Positions 8,769 to 16,595 of a stretch of 64,000 nucleotides of DNA are shown piece after piece. The first letter of the stretch is position 1, and each line of letters begins with the position of its first letter. The stretch is from HyVt-105 sp049975425. Lineage in GTDB: Bacteria; Bacteroidota; Bacteroidia; Bacteroidales; VadinHA17. The DNA lies in assembly GCA_049975425.1 (NCBI GenBank), contig JBNGDI010000003.1:65737-129736 (forward strand). Reading direction: 5' to 3'. Position numbers and translations under genes: made by a program. The notes beneath the pieces were generated by a model, which worked only from the letters and a program-made list of their open reading frames with translations, was not told where the DNA came from and did no database searches.

Positions 8769-10385
8769 TTACATTCTGTAAACCCCTGTACGGGGCTCGT
8801 CGATCAGCCGGTTAAGCGACATGGAAATTCCCAGTGACAGAGCCACACGGGTATTCACCGGATCAAGGATACCGTCGTCCCATAGCCTGGAAGTGGAATA
8901 ATAGGCCGAGCTCTCCGTTTGATACTTCAACAGCAATTCGTTTTTCATCCGCTTTTCTTCCTCCTGTTCCATGGTCTTTCCTGCTGCCGCCAGCTGGTCT
9001 TTCTTCACAAGGGTCAGCACCCCGGCAGCCTGCCCGCCTCCCATTACCGATATGCGGGCATTGGGCCACATGAACAGTAACCTTGGATCAAAAGCCCGGC
9101 CGGCCATGGCATAATTCCCCGCCCCGAAAGAACCTCCGAAAATTACCGTGAATTTGGGTACGGAAACGGTGGCCACGGCATGCACCATCTTCGATCCGTC
9201 GCGGGCAATACCCTGGTGTTCATATTGTTTTCCCACCATAAAGCCGGTAATATTCTGAAGAAATACAAGGGGTATTTTGCGGAAATTGCATAATTCAATG
9301 AAGTGGGCCCCTTTCAGGGCTGTTTCGGAAAACAGCACCCCGTTACTGGCGACAATACCCACCGGGAACCCCATAATCCGGGCAAAACCGGTAACCAGGG
9401 TAGTGGCGTACCTGGCCTTGAACTCATGAAACCGGCTGCCATCCACCAGGCGCATGATGATCTCTTTCGCATCCACCGGCATGTGCAGATCAACGGGAGC
9501 AATCCCGTACAATTCCCCGGGGTCGTATGCCGGTTCTTCGGCAGGCTGCACATCCAGCACCTGCCGCCGGCTCACCGGCAGGGTTGAAAAAATATCACGG
9601 CATATACCGATGGCGTGTTTGTCGTTTTCGGCATAATGATCTGAAACTCCCGAAATGCGTGTATGTACATCGGCTCCCCCCAGCTCTTCGGCAGTCACTT
9701 CCTCGCCCGTTGCAGCTTTCACCAGCGGTGGTCCGCCGATAAAAATAGTTCCCTGCCTGCCCACAATAATGGTTTCATCGCTCATGGCCGGCACATAGGC
9801 CCCTCCCGCGGTACATGATCCCATCACCACGGAAATCTGGGGAATACCCATGGCAGAAAGCCTGGCCTGATTGTAAAAGATCCGGCCGAAATCGAACCGG
9901 TCGGGGAACACCCTGGCCTGCTCCGGAAGAAAAACCCCTCCCGAATCGACCAGATAAACACAGGGAAGGTGGTTCTCCAGGGCAATTTCCTGTGCCCGCA
10001 AATGCTTTTTAATGGTTTCCGCCACATAGGTCCCCCCTTTCACCGTGGCATCGTTGGCCACCACCACCGCTTCCCGGCCATGAATCACACCAATGCCCGT
10101 AACCAGTCCGGCCGATGGAAACTGATCGCGGTACTGCCCCAGGGCCGCCAGGGGGGAAAGTTCTAAAAAGGGAGTATTTGCATCAAGAAGAAGATCAATC
10201 CGTTCCCGGGCCAGGAACTTGCCCCGGGCATGATGTTTTTTCACCGCTTCGGGATGTCCGCCACGGGTATTCTTCTTCAGGACATCCCTGAATTCATCCA
10301 GGAGTTTCTGGTAATTCCGTTTTCTTTCCAGAAATTCTCCCGACCTGACGTCGATTGAAGACACCAATCTTTGCAAAGGAATCAA
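8769..10385 (-). CDS. liuB: methylcrotonyl-CoA carboxylase beta subunit (carboxyltransferase)
   Basis: Transfers carboxyl from biotin to 3-methylcrotonyl-CoA. 538 residues with two crotonase-like halves; VDSGGVFLPEQARVFPDR followed by FGRIFYNQA is characteristic of the methylcrotonyl-CoA subfamily, where propionyl enzymes differ, and GGPPLVKAATGEEVTAEELGG follows. First gene of the leucine/isoprenoid operon. No ATG fits: an in-frame TAA lies at 10389-10391 and the candidate starts after it are TTG at 10385, 10376 or 10367, or GTG at 10364. I give the first. A terminator-like hairpin ends about 22 bases upstream of this TTG, so expression may be controlled by attenuation. Confidence 0.92.
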   Translation of the reverse strand: MIPLQRLVSSIDVRSGEFLERKRNYQKLLDEFRDVLKKNTRGGHPEAVKKHHARGKFLARERIDLLLDANTPFLELSPLAALGQYRDQFPSAGLVTGIGVIHGREAVVVANDATVKGGTYVAETIKKHLRAQEIALENHLPCVYLVDSGGVFLPEQARVFPDRFDFGRIFYNQARLSAMGIPQISVVMGSCTAGGAYVPAMSDETIIVGRQGTIFIGGPPLVKAATGEEVTAEELGGADVHTRISGVSDHYAENDKHAIGICRDIFSTLPVSRRQVLDVQPAEEPAYDPGELYGIAPVDLHMPVDAKEIIMRLVDGSRFHEFKARYATTLVTGFARIMGFPVGIVASNGVLFSETALKGAHFIELCNFRKIPLVFLQNITGFMVGKQYEHQGIARDGSKMVHAVATVSVPKFTVIFGGSFGAGNYAMAGRAFDPRLLFMWPNARISVMGGGQAAGVLTLVKKDQLAAAGKTMEQEEEKRMKNELLLKYQTESSAYYSTSRLWDDGILDPVNTRVALSLGISMSLNRLIDEPRTGVYRM

Positions 10386-10407
10386 GTTTTATGTTTAATC
10401 AATATAC

Positions 10408-10440
10408 AAAAAAAAACCGTGATTTCTTATCACCGGTTTT
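10408..10440 (-). terminator. terminator-like hairpin just upstream of the leucine/mevalonate operon (possible attenuator)
   Basis: Read on the minus strand, the arms at 10434-10440/10429-10432 and 10413-10419/10420-10423 pair over 11 base pairs (AAAACCG with CGGTTTT, TGAT with ATCA, one bulged base at 10433) with a 5-base loop, and a run of T continues to 10408. It lies between the upstream gene's own terminator and the liuB start, where an attenuator would be. It could alternatively be a second terminator for the upstream gene, with the operon promoter in the 22 bases after it. Confidence 0.55.
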
Positions 10441-10492
10441 CTAAACAGAGAAATATCGCGATTGGTTCACCCACTCCAGAGCCGATTTCCAT
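10430..10492 (-). other. possible 20-codon leader peptide
   Basis: An ATG at 10492 opens 20 codons ending in TGA at 10430-10432; the stop lies inside the stem of the terminator-like hairpin. The C-terminal half is rich in hydrophobic and branched-chain residues (IAIFLCL; three Ile, two Leu and one Val overall). The arrangement resembles amino-acid leader peptides, but there is no run of leucine codons and a frame this short is expected by chance. Listed only because of where it stops. Confidence 0.2.
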
Positions 10493-10545
10493 GCTCTGGA
10501 ACATATATGGCTGCCCGGGGAAAAGCTATCTTCTGCTCTTCCCCG
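10475..10545 (-). promoter_or_regulatory. two leader hairpins upstream of the leucine/mevalonate operon
   Basis: Two strong hairpins precede the terminator-like hairpin: 10475-10500 (TCCAGAGC paired with GCTCTGGA, 8 base pairs, 10-base loop) and 10516-10545 (CGGGGAA with TTCCCCG, 7 base pairs, plus an inner AGC/GCT helix). No known riboswitch class is recognised. With the third hairpin they form a structured untranslated region of roughly 130 bases; whether it is transcribed as a leader is not known because no clear promoter was found. Confidence 0.45.
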
Positions 10546-10546
10546 C

Positions 10547-10581
10547 AAAAAAAAACAAATCGAAGGAAGTATACCCTTCGA
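10547..10581 (-). terminator. intrinsic terminator of the SH3-like protein gene
   Basis: On the minus strand, a 7-base-pair stem (10575-10581 with 10560-10566, TCGAAGG/CCTTCGA) with an 8-base loop is followed by TTTGTTTTTTTTT. It lies 50 bases past the stop codon of the gene at 10631-11224. Confidence 0.75.
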
Positions 10582-10630
10582 ACGGGAAAATTCCTGTATA
10601 GAGTCTGAAGAATTAAGGAAGGTGCTGCTC

Positions 10631-11224
10631 TTATTTCCTCCAGTTTTTCAGCTCGCCGTTTTCGAAATACAGGGCCACATTGCGGTATGACCATACCTCA
10701 ACGGTTTTATCCAGCTCGTGATAGCGGTCAACGTTCAGAGGCTTACCCCAGCTGTCGTATACCATACTTCTGTTCATGCCCCGCCATATAGCCCCCCGGG
10801 CAATTTTCTCACCCATTTCGCGTCCATAGCGTTTCACCAGGATCTCTTCTCTGGTGCTGTCGACAGAAACCTCCTGATGCGACATTTCTTCAGGATGTTC
10901 CCTGGCCCAGGCTTCCTTCACCTTTTTTTCGGTTTCTTCCGTAAAACGGGTTTGGTCAATCCGGATATATCCACTGACTCCCTTATATTCCGCCAGATAA
11001 TAATCTTCGAATTCCGAATATATCCTCACCTTTTCACCGGCCGGAATGATCATCAACACGGAGCTCAGATTTTCCATATCCTCGAAAAGCCTCGTCCCCG
11101 AAAGGGTGACCACATAATATGCATCTTCATCGCCTGTGCTACTGGTATCGGGGGTTTCCTGTGCGGAAACCGTAAACCAGCAGCCTGTTATGATTCCTGT
11201 CAGTAATACCAGTATGTTTTTCAT
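10631..11224 (-). CDS. secreted SH3-like domain protein
   Basis: From the ATG at 11224 the protein (197 residues) begins MKNILVLLTGIITGCWF, a signal peptide ending near VSAQE. Residues about 35-85 resemble a bacterial SH3 domain (YYVVTLSGTRLFEDM, then VRIYSEFEDYYLAEY and GVSGYIR), which usually binds cell-wall peptides. The C-terminal part contains RGMNRSMVYDSWGKP and a VEVWSYRN...LYFENG pattern like that of SmpA/OmlA-fold proteins. Function unknown; probably periplasmic or outer-membrane associated. An alternative start lies eight codons upstream. It is a single-gene unit with its own terminator. Confidence 0.75.
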   Translation of the reverse strand: MKNILVLLTGIITGCWFTVSAQETPDTSSTGDEDAYYVVTLSGTRLFEDMENLSSVLMIIPAGEKVRIYSEFEDYYLAEYKGVSGYIRIDQTRFTEETEKKVKEAWAREHPEEMSHQEVSVDSTREEILVKRYGREMGEKIARGAIWRGMNRSMVYDSWGKPLNVDRYHELDKTVEVWSYRNVALYFENGELKNWRK

Positions 11225-11343
11225 GATCGGATGAACCAGGTGTACCACAGATACCTATCAAAAACCATACCATACCTGATTACACTATTAGTCTGAATAT
11301 CATATTTTTAACAGGGTTATGCAACCCTGTCGCGCTGCCTGAA

Positions 11344-11375
11344 ATTGGGAAAAACCCGGAATTTTAATATCTTTG
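11344..11375 (+). promoter_or_regulatory. Bacteroidota-type promoter for the KamA-family gene
   Basis: ATTG at 11344-11347, 20 bases, then TATCTTTG at 11368-11375, a full match to TAnnTTTG. Predicted transcription start is near 11382, giving a leader of about 115 bases. Confidence 0.6.
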
Positions 11376-11389
11376 CATATCAATGATCT

Positions 11390-11430
11390 TTCCGGAAGGA
11401 TGCACCGGTTCAGCTTGAGTCCCTTCCGAA
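11390..11430 (+). promoter_or_regulatory. leader hairpin upstream of the KamA-family gene
   Basis: TTC(C)GGAAGG at 11390-11399 pairs with CCTTCCGAA at 11422-11430 (9 base pairs with one bulged C, 22-base loop). It would be the first structure of the transcript. There is no T-run after it, so it is not a terminator. No known riboswitch is recognised. Confidence 0.35.
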
Positions 11431-11497
11431 CCAACTGGCCCTGAACCTTTCCAGGCATCTTCCAGAATATTATTAATGAAAATCAGGGAATCTTTCT

Positions 11498-13684
11498 ATG
11501 AGATATAAAGGTGATACCCATTCTGTAGCTATCAGTTTAAAATCAAAAAAAATACTCAGGCAGATCCTGAAGGAAAATCCCGGGCTGGAGAAGATACTCA
11601 GAGAATCGGAAAGCCCGTCTGAAGTGAATACAAGGATCAGGGAATGGGTCATGAACTGGATGGAAAATCACCCGGCAGCGATGAAATTTTATGGCGGAAG
11701 GGAAAATCCACGAAGTATATTCGAAGAACTGCAATGGGATGAGATTGCCGCCATCAGGATACTGGATTATATTGATCATGCAGGAACGGTCATTCCCGAC
11801 CTGAACCAGCATGGAAAGGAGATTGAAAATGACCCCTTCCGTCTGATGATGCTGGCCTACCGGAAAGGAACAGGAGGAGCGAAACCGGCCTTTTTCCTTG
11901 ACATGCTCCATCTGTTCAGACAGTTCAACGGGGAAAAGGCAAGGGAAATACCCCACAGGGAAAAAGTAAAGGAATGGATGGAACGTTATCCCTCGGGACT
12001 TGATCCTGAGATCATCAAACTTCGTGAACAGAACAGGGACCGTATTCTGAACATCATCATCGACCGGATGGAAAAAGGACTGGTATCAGACCATAAGTAT
12101 GTTTTCCCTCCGAATATCAACAGGCGCGAGAAGCTGAACATTGCCAGGAAGTGGTGGAACGAACGACTTTTCCATCTTAGATTTGCCGTACGTTCTCCCC
12201 GGTTGCTGCAGGAAATGCTCGGCGGGATCCTGGACCCCGAAACCATGGAAATACTTGAAAAAGCACGCGAGGCAGGTATTCCCACCTTTGTGAATCCCTA
12301 TTACCTTTCCCTGTTGCTGGTGAACGAGCCTTTCAAATACCAGGGCATTGACCAGGCGATCCGCGATTATGTGATATACAGCCGGGAACTGGTGGATGAA
12401 TTTGGTGAAATCGTGGCATGGGAAAAGGAAGATGTGGTGGAACCTGGCATTCCCAACGCGGCCGGTTTTATTCTGCCTTCCAGGCATAATGTTCACCGGC
12501 GATACCCCGAGGTAGCTATCCTGATCCCCGATACCATGGGAAGAGCATGCGGCGGCCTGTGTTCATCCTGCCAGCGTATGTACGACTTTCAAAGGGGCCA
12601 TCTGAATTTCAACCTCGACGAACTGAAACCCGAAGAAAAATGGCCCAGACGGCTGATCCGCCTTATGGAATATTTCCGTAACGACGCACAACTCAGGGAT
12701 ATACTCATTACAGGAGGCGATGCCCTTATGAGTACCGACAAATCGCTGGAAAAAATTCTCGATGCCGTTTACGAAATGGCACTGGCCAAGAAAAAAGACA
12801 ACCTGTCCAGAAAAGAAGGAGAAAAATATGCCGAAATGATTCGCATAAGGCTGGGCACCAGGCTTCCCATTTATCTTCCCCAGAGAATCACCCCCGAGCT
12901 GGTTGCCCTGCTGAAAGCCTTCAGAGAAAAAGCTATGAAAATAGGCATCCGGCAATTTGTAATACAAACCCATTATGAGTCGCCCCTGGAGATTACTCCC
13001 GAATCGAAGCTTGCAGTGGAACGCCTGCTGTCGGCAGGATGGATTGTAACCAACCAGCTTGTTTTTACAGCAGCCGCATCGCGCAGGGGACATACGGCCC
13101 GGTTGAGAGAGGCTCTGAACGATATCGGAGTGCTGGCATATTATACATTCACGGTGAAAGGTTATATGGAGAACAGCCATAATTTCGCCACCAATTCCCG
13201 GGCCGTGCAGGAACAGGTGGAGGAAAAATCCCTCGGCGTTCTTCAGGGGGAACAGGAAAAATGGCTTGACGAGCTGAATGAAACGGAAAATATTCGCTAT
13301 TCTATTGACCGGATCAGGGAAAAGGCAGGAGTACCCTTTCTGGCTACCGACCGGAATGTACTAAACCTGCCGGGAGTAGGTAAAAGCTTAACATTCAGAA
13401 CGATAGGGATCACGCGCCACGGAAGAAGGATCCTTTCCTTCGATCATGATCATTCACGCTGGCACAGTCCCATTATCAAAAAAATGGGAAAGGTGACCAT
13501 CATCGAATCCAAACCCATAGCCAGGTACCTGGCACAACTGGAAGACATGGGCGAAGATCCTGAAGAATACCGCAATATCTGGGGCTATTCACTGGGAGTG
13601 ACAGAAAACCGGGCGTCGGTGTTCAATTACCCCGAATATGAATTTCCGGTAACCCCTGAACTAACCAATCTGAAAATCGAATAA
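11498..13684 (+). CDS. KamA-family radical SAM/PLP protein (lysine 2,3-aminomutase-like)
   Basis: 728-residue radical SAM enzyme. Cys351, Cys355 and Cys358 (CGGLCSSC) form the CxxxCxxC site for the 4Fe-4S cluster and S-adenosylmethionine. NLPGVGKS near the C-terminus (Lys629) matches the PGGGGK lysine that holds pyridoxal phosphate in lysine 2,3-aminomutase. Classical KamA has about 415 residues; here some 340 precede the radical SAM core, including segments WDEIAAIRILDYIDHAG and NRRILN-type helices I cannot assign. It probably performs an aminomutase-like or related PLP radical reaction, but the substrate is unknown: no kamD/E, kdd or kce genes of lysine fermentation are nearby. A class V aminotransferase follows 40 bases later. 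Confidence 0.85.
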   Translation: MRYKGDTHSVAISLKSKKILRQILKENPGLEKILRESESPSEVNTRIREWVMNWMENHPAAMKFYGGRENPRSIFEELQWDEIAAIRILDYIDHAGTVIPDLNQHGKEIENDPFRLMMLAYRKGTGGAKPAFFLDMLHLFRQFNGEKAREIPHREKVKEWMERYPSGLDPEIIKLREQNRDRILNIIIDRMEKGLVSDHKYVFPPNINRREKLNIARKWWNERLFHLRFAVRSPRLLQEMLGGILDPETMEILEKAREAGIPTFVNPYYLSLLLVNEPFKYQGIDQAIRDYVIYSRELVDEFGEIVAWEKEDVVEPGIPNAAGFILPSRHNVHRRYPEVAILIPDTMGRACGGLCSSCQRMYDFQRGHLNFNLDELKPEEKWPRRLIRLMEYFRNDAQLRDILITGGDALMSTDKSLEKILDAVYEMALAKKKDNLSRKEGEKYAEMIRIRLGTRLPIYLPQRITPELVALLKAFREKAMKIGIRQFVIQTHYESPLEITPESKLAVERLLSAGWIVTNQLVFTAAASRRGHTARLREALNDIGVLAYYTFTVKGYMENSHNFATNSRAVQEQVEEKSLGVLQGEQEKWLDELNETENIRYSIDRIREKAGVPFLATDRNVLNLPGVGKSLTFRTIGITRHGRRILSFDHDHSRWHSPIIKKMGKVTIIESKPIARYLAQLEDMGEDPEEYRNIWGYSLGVTENRASVFNYPEYEFPVTPELTNLKIE

Positions 13685-13725
13685 TTTTTTGTTTTTTTGA
13701 TGTTATGTATCAGAAAAACAAAAAA
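13685..13725 (+). repeat. long A/T inverted repeat touching a start codon
   Basis: Two arms (13685-13701 and 13709-13725) pair over 17 positions, TTTTTTGTTTTT-t-TGAT with ATCA-g-AAAAACAAAAAA, the single non-Watson-Crick position (13697/13713) being a G:U in RNA. The loop is 7 bases. The last base of the right arm is the A of the aminotransferase ATG. It could attenuate read-through from the KamA-family gene or occlude the start codon. Confidence 0.7.
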
Positions 13726-14963
13726 TGAATCCCATCCCTGAAAAAAACTCCTTGCATGTAAGGAATGATTTCCCCTCTCTGCAGAGAAAGCACCGGGGAA
13801 AGCAGGTAATCTATTTCGACGGACCGGCAGGCACCCAGGTACCGCAGGCAGTAATCCATGCCATATCAGATTATTACAGGAAATACAACGCCAACTCGCA
13901 CGGCTGTTTCAACACCAGCCGGGAAACCGACGACATGGTGCTGGAAACCAGAAAACTGCTGGCCGCTTTTCTGGGAAGCTCTTCCTGGAAAACCATCTCC
14001 CTGGGGGCGAACATGACCACGTTGAACTATTCACTCAGCAAAGCCATCAGGCGTTCACTGGAAGAAGGCGACGAGATCGTCATCACCCAGCTTGATCATG
14101 AAGCCAACCGGGGACCATGGCTGGACCTGGAAAAAACGGGAATACGGATTAAGGAAGTGCGCATCCACCAGAACGGCACCCTCGACATGGACGATCTGGC
14201 CCGGAAGATTACCCGTTCCACCCGGCTGGTGGCTGTGGGAATGGCATCCAACGCCCTGGGAACCGTGAACGACCTGCACCTGATCCGGAACCTTACCCAT
14301 CAGGCAGGGGCCTGGCTGCTGGCCGATGCCGTGCACTACGCACCGCATTACCCCATACATGTGGAAGATCTGAATGTAGATTTCCTGTTGTGTTCGGCCT
14401 ACAAATTTTACGGTCCGCATGCAGGAATCCTGTATACCCGCGAAGGGTTGCTCGATCAGCTGGAGCCCGACAGGCTGAAAACACAGGATCAGCAGGCTCC
14501 CTTCCGGATCGAAACGGGCACTCCCAACTTCGCCACCATTGCCGGAGTGGGCGAAACCATCAGGTACCTGTCTGGCATGGGATCAGGATTTTCACTGAGA
14601 GACCGGCTGGTTTCGGCCATGGAGAAGATCGGAACGCATGAGCAGCAACTGGCCCTGAAACTGTATCATGATCTCAGATCCAGGCCCGGCGTCAAAATAT
14701 ACGGTCCTGCGTTTGAAAAATACGAACGCACTCCCACCCTGTCATTTACAGTGGAGGGAAAAACAGCCCGGGAAGTGGCCTGTTTCCTGGGAGAAAGGGG
14801 CATCTATGTATGGGACGGAGATTTTTATGCACGCAGACCGGTTGAGGTTCTGAACCTTCATAACCAGGGCGGATTAGTCAGGATCGGAATGTCAATGTAC
14901 AATACCGGCGAAGAAGTGGAAAGGCTTATGGAAACATTGAATGAACTGTTCAAAACCCTCTGA
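13725..14963 (+). CDS. class V aminotransferase, cysteine desulfurase-like (VC1184 subfamily)
   Basis: 412-residue fold-type I PLP enzyme. The PLP lysine sits in CSAYKFYGPHAG, and the N-terminus VIYFDGPAGTQVPQAV and NANSHGCFNTSRE segments are typical of the cysteine desulfurase-like VC1184 (TIGR01976) group. I do not see the active-site cysteine loop of SufS/IscS, so genuine desulfurase activity is doubtful; this subfamily has no settled function. The ATG lies at the edge of a 17-base-pair inverted repeat, 40 bases after the radical SAM gene, and the two may be co-transcribed. Confidence 0.85.
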   Translation: MNPIPEKNSLHVRNDFPSLQRKHRGKQVIYFDGPAGTQVPQAVIHAISDYYRKYNANSHGCFNTSRETDDMVLETRKLLAAFLGSSSWKTISLGANMTTLNYSLSKAIRRSLEEGDEIVITQLDHEANRGPWLDLEKTGIRIKEVRIHQNGTLDMDDLARKITRSTRLVAVGMASNALGTVNDLHLIRNLTHQAGAWLLADAVHYAPHYPIHVEDLNVDFLLCSAYKFYGPHAGILYTREGLLDQLEPDRLKTQDQQAPFRIETGTPNFATIAGVGETIRYLSGMGSGFSLRDRLVSAMEKIGTHEQQLALKLYHDLRSRPGVKIYGPAFEKYERTPTLSFTVEGKTAREVACFLGERGIYVWDGDFYARRPVEVLNLHNQGGLVRIGMSMYNTGEEVERLMETLNELFKTL

Positions 14964-15032
14964 CCGGATCATATCCTGATAAAAACGAAGAGGAATCATG
15001 ACAGGGGAAGAAAAATCATACGGAAAAAATTC

Positions 15033-16595
15033 ATGCAGGAAGCCGATGATAACACCCCATGGTTAAAAACACACATCATGCATAAGCCCCCACACCAGAT
15101 GCTGGTTATTTTCGGAGCCTCGGGCGATCTTACCCGGAGGAAGCTCATCCCGGCCCTTTTCAACCTTCACCGGCAGGGCCTGCTGCCCGGTGATTTCGTT
15201 ATCATGGGCTCGGGCAGAACGGAACACACCGACGAATCGTTCCGCGATCTTTTCAGGGAATCTCTTGAAGAAAACGACCCGGAAGCTGCAACATTTTTCC
15301 TGCAGCATTTGTTCTACCACCCCGCCGATCAGAAATCGAAAGAAGATTTTGCCGGCCTGGCGAAAAAAATTGAAACTCTGAACAAGAAGTGGAAACTGAA
15401 CGGAAACCGGATTTTTTATCTGGCCACCCCGCCGGGTCAGTACATACCCATTGCCTGCCAGCTGGCCGGGCAGGGACTGAACCTGGAAAAAGAGCCGGAT
15501 GGCTTCACCCGGATGATCATTGAAAAACCTTTCGGTCACGATCTGAAATCGGCTCAGGCCCTGAACCGGAACCTGAAGAAGCACTTTGGGGAACACCAGC
15601 TTTTTCGCATCGATCATTACCTGGGAAAAGAAACCGTGCAGAATATCCTGGTAACAAGGTTTTCCAACGGGATCTTCGAGCCTCTGTGGAACCGCAATTA
15701 CATTCACCACGTGGAGATCACATCGGCCGAGGATATGGGTGTGGAAAGCCGGGGTACCTATTACGAACAATCGGGCGCCCTGCGGGATATGATCCAGAAC
15801 CACCTGTTGCAACTGGTATGCCTGGCCGCAATGGAACCTCCCACCGTCATCGAACCGGGCGCCATCAGGAACGAAATGCTGAAAGTGTTGCAGTCGCTAC
15901 GACCATATACGGAAGCTGAAATACCAGAACATGTGATCCGCGGACAGTACATGGCATCGCGGGTACGCGGGAAGGACCTTACGGGATACAGGGAGGAAAA
16001 GGGCGTGGATCCCGTTTCGCGGGTGGAAACCTATGTGGCCATGAAATTCTACATCGACAACTGGCGGTGGGGAGGGGTCCCCTTCTACATCAGGACCGGC
16101 AAAAGGCTTCCCCTCAAAGCAACGGAGATTGTGATCCATTTCAAACCCACACCTCACAAGCTTTTCAGAAAAGAAGAGGGCAATTGCAGCACCTGCAACC
16201 AGATGATCATCCGGATCCAGCCCGATGAGGGCATTCTCCTGAAATTTGCCATGAAGATACCGGGCGCCGGTTTCCGCGTTCAGGATGTAAACATGGATTT
16301 CCATTATTCCGATCTTTCTTCCGCTCACCTGCCCGATGCCTATGAAAGGCTCCTGCTCGACGCCATGAACGGCGACGCCACCCTGTTCAGCCGGAGCGAT
16401 GTGGTGGAAGCTGCATGGGCTTTCGTTGATCCTATCCTCAGAGTATGGGAATCGAATCACGACATTCCTCTGCACGGATACCCCTCGGGAACCTGGGGGC
16501 CGGATGTAGCCGACCACCTGATTGAAGAACCGGCCCTTACCTGGAGATATCCCTGCCGAAACCTGTCGGAAGATACCAATTACTGTGAATTATGA
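15033..16595 (+). CDS. zwf: glucose-6-phosphate 1-dehydrogenase
   Basis: First enzyme of the oxidative pentose phosphate pathway: glucose 6-phosphate to 6-phosphogluconolactone with NAD(P)+. Up to 520 residues; coenzyme loop MLVIFGASGDLTRRKL, IIEKPFGHD, and the active-site segment RIDHYLGKETVQ with its catalytic His. The start is uncertain: ATG at 15033 or the one at 15078 (MHKPPHQM), which is nearer the usual length. The lactonase gene overlaps its stop. No 6-phosphogluconate dehydrogenase gene is in the window. Confidence 0.96.
   Translation: MQEADDNTPWLKTHIMHKPPHQMLVIFGASGDLTRRKLIPALFNLHRQGLLPGDFVIMGSGRTEHTDESFRDLFRESLEENDPEAATFFLQHLFYHPADQKSKEDFAGLAKKIETLNKKWKLNGNRIFYLATPPGQYIPIACQLAGQGLNLEKEPDGFTRMIIEKPFGHDLKSAQALNRNLKKHFGEHQLFRIDHYLGKETVQNILVTRFSNGIFEPLWNRNYIHHVEITSAEDMGVESRGTYYEQSGALRDMIQNHLLQLVCLAAMEPPTVIEPGAIRNEMLKVLQSLRPYTEAEIPEHVIRGQYMASRVRGKDLTGYREEKGVDPVSRVETYVAMKFYIDNWRWGGVPFYIRTGKRLPLKATEIVIHFKPTPHKLFRKEEGNCSTCNQMIIRIQPDEGILLKFAMKIPGAGFRVQDVNMDFHYSDLSSAHLPDAYERLLLDAMNGDATLFSRSDVVEAAWAFVDPILRVWESNHDIPLHGYPSGTWGPDVADHLIEEPALTWRYPCRNLSEDTNYCEL

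Noticed and set aside
1..10385. HMG-CoA lyase or HMG-CoA synthase hidden among these genes
   Set aside because: No gene in the operon has the lyase or thiolase-fold synthase motifs; every frame here is accounted for by other families.
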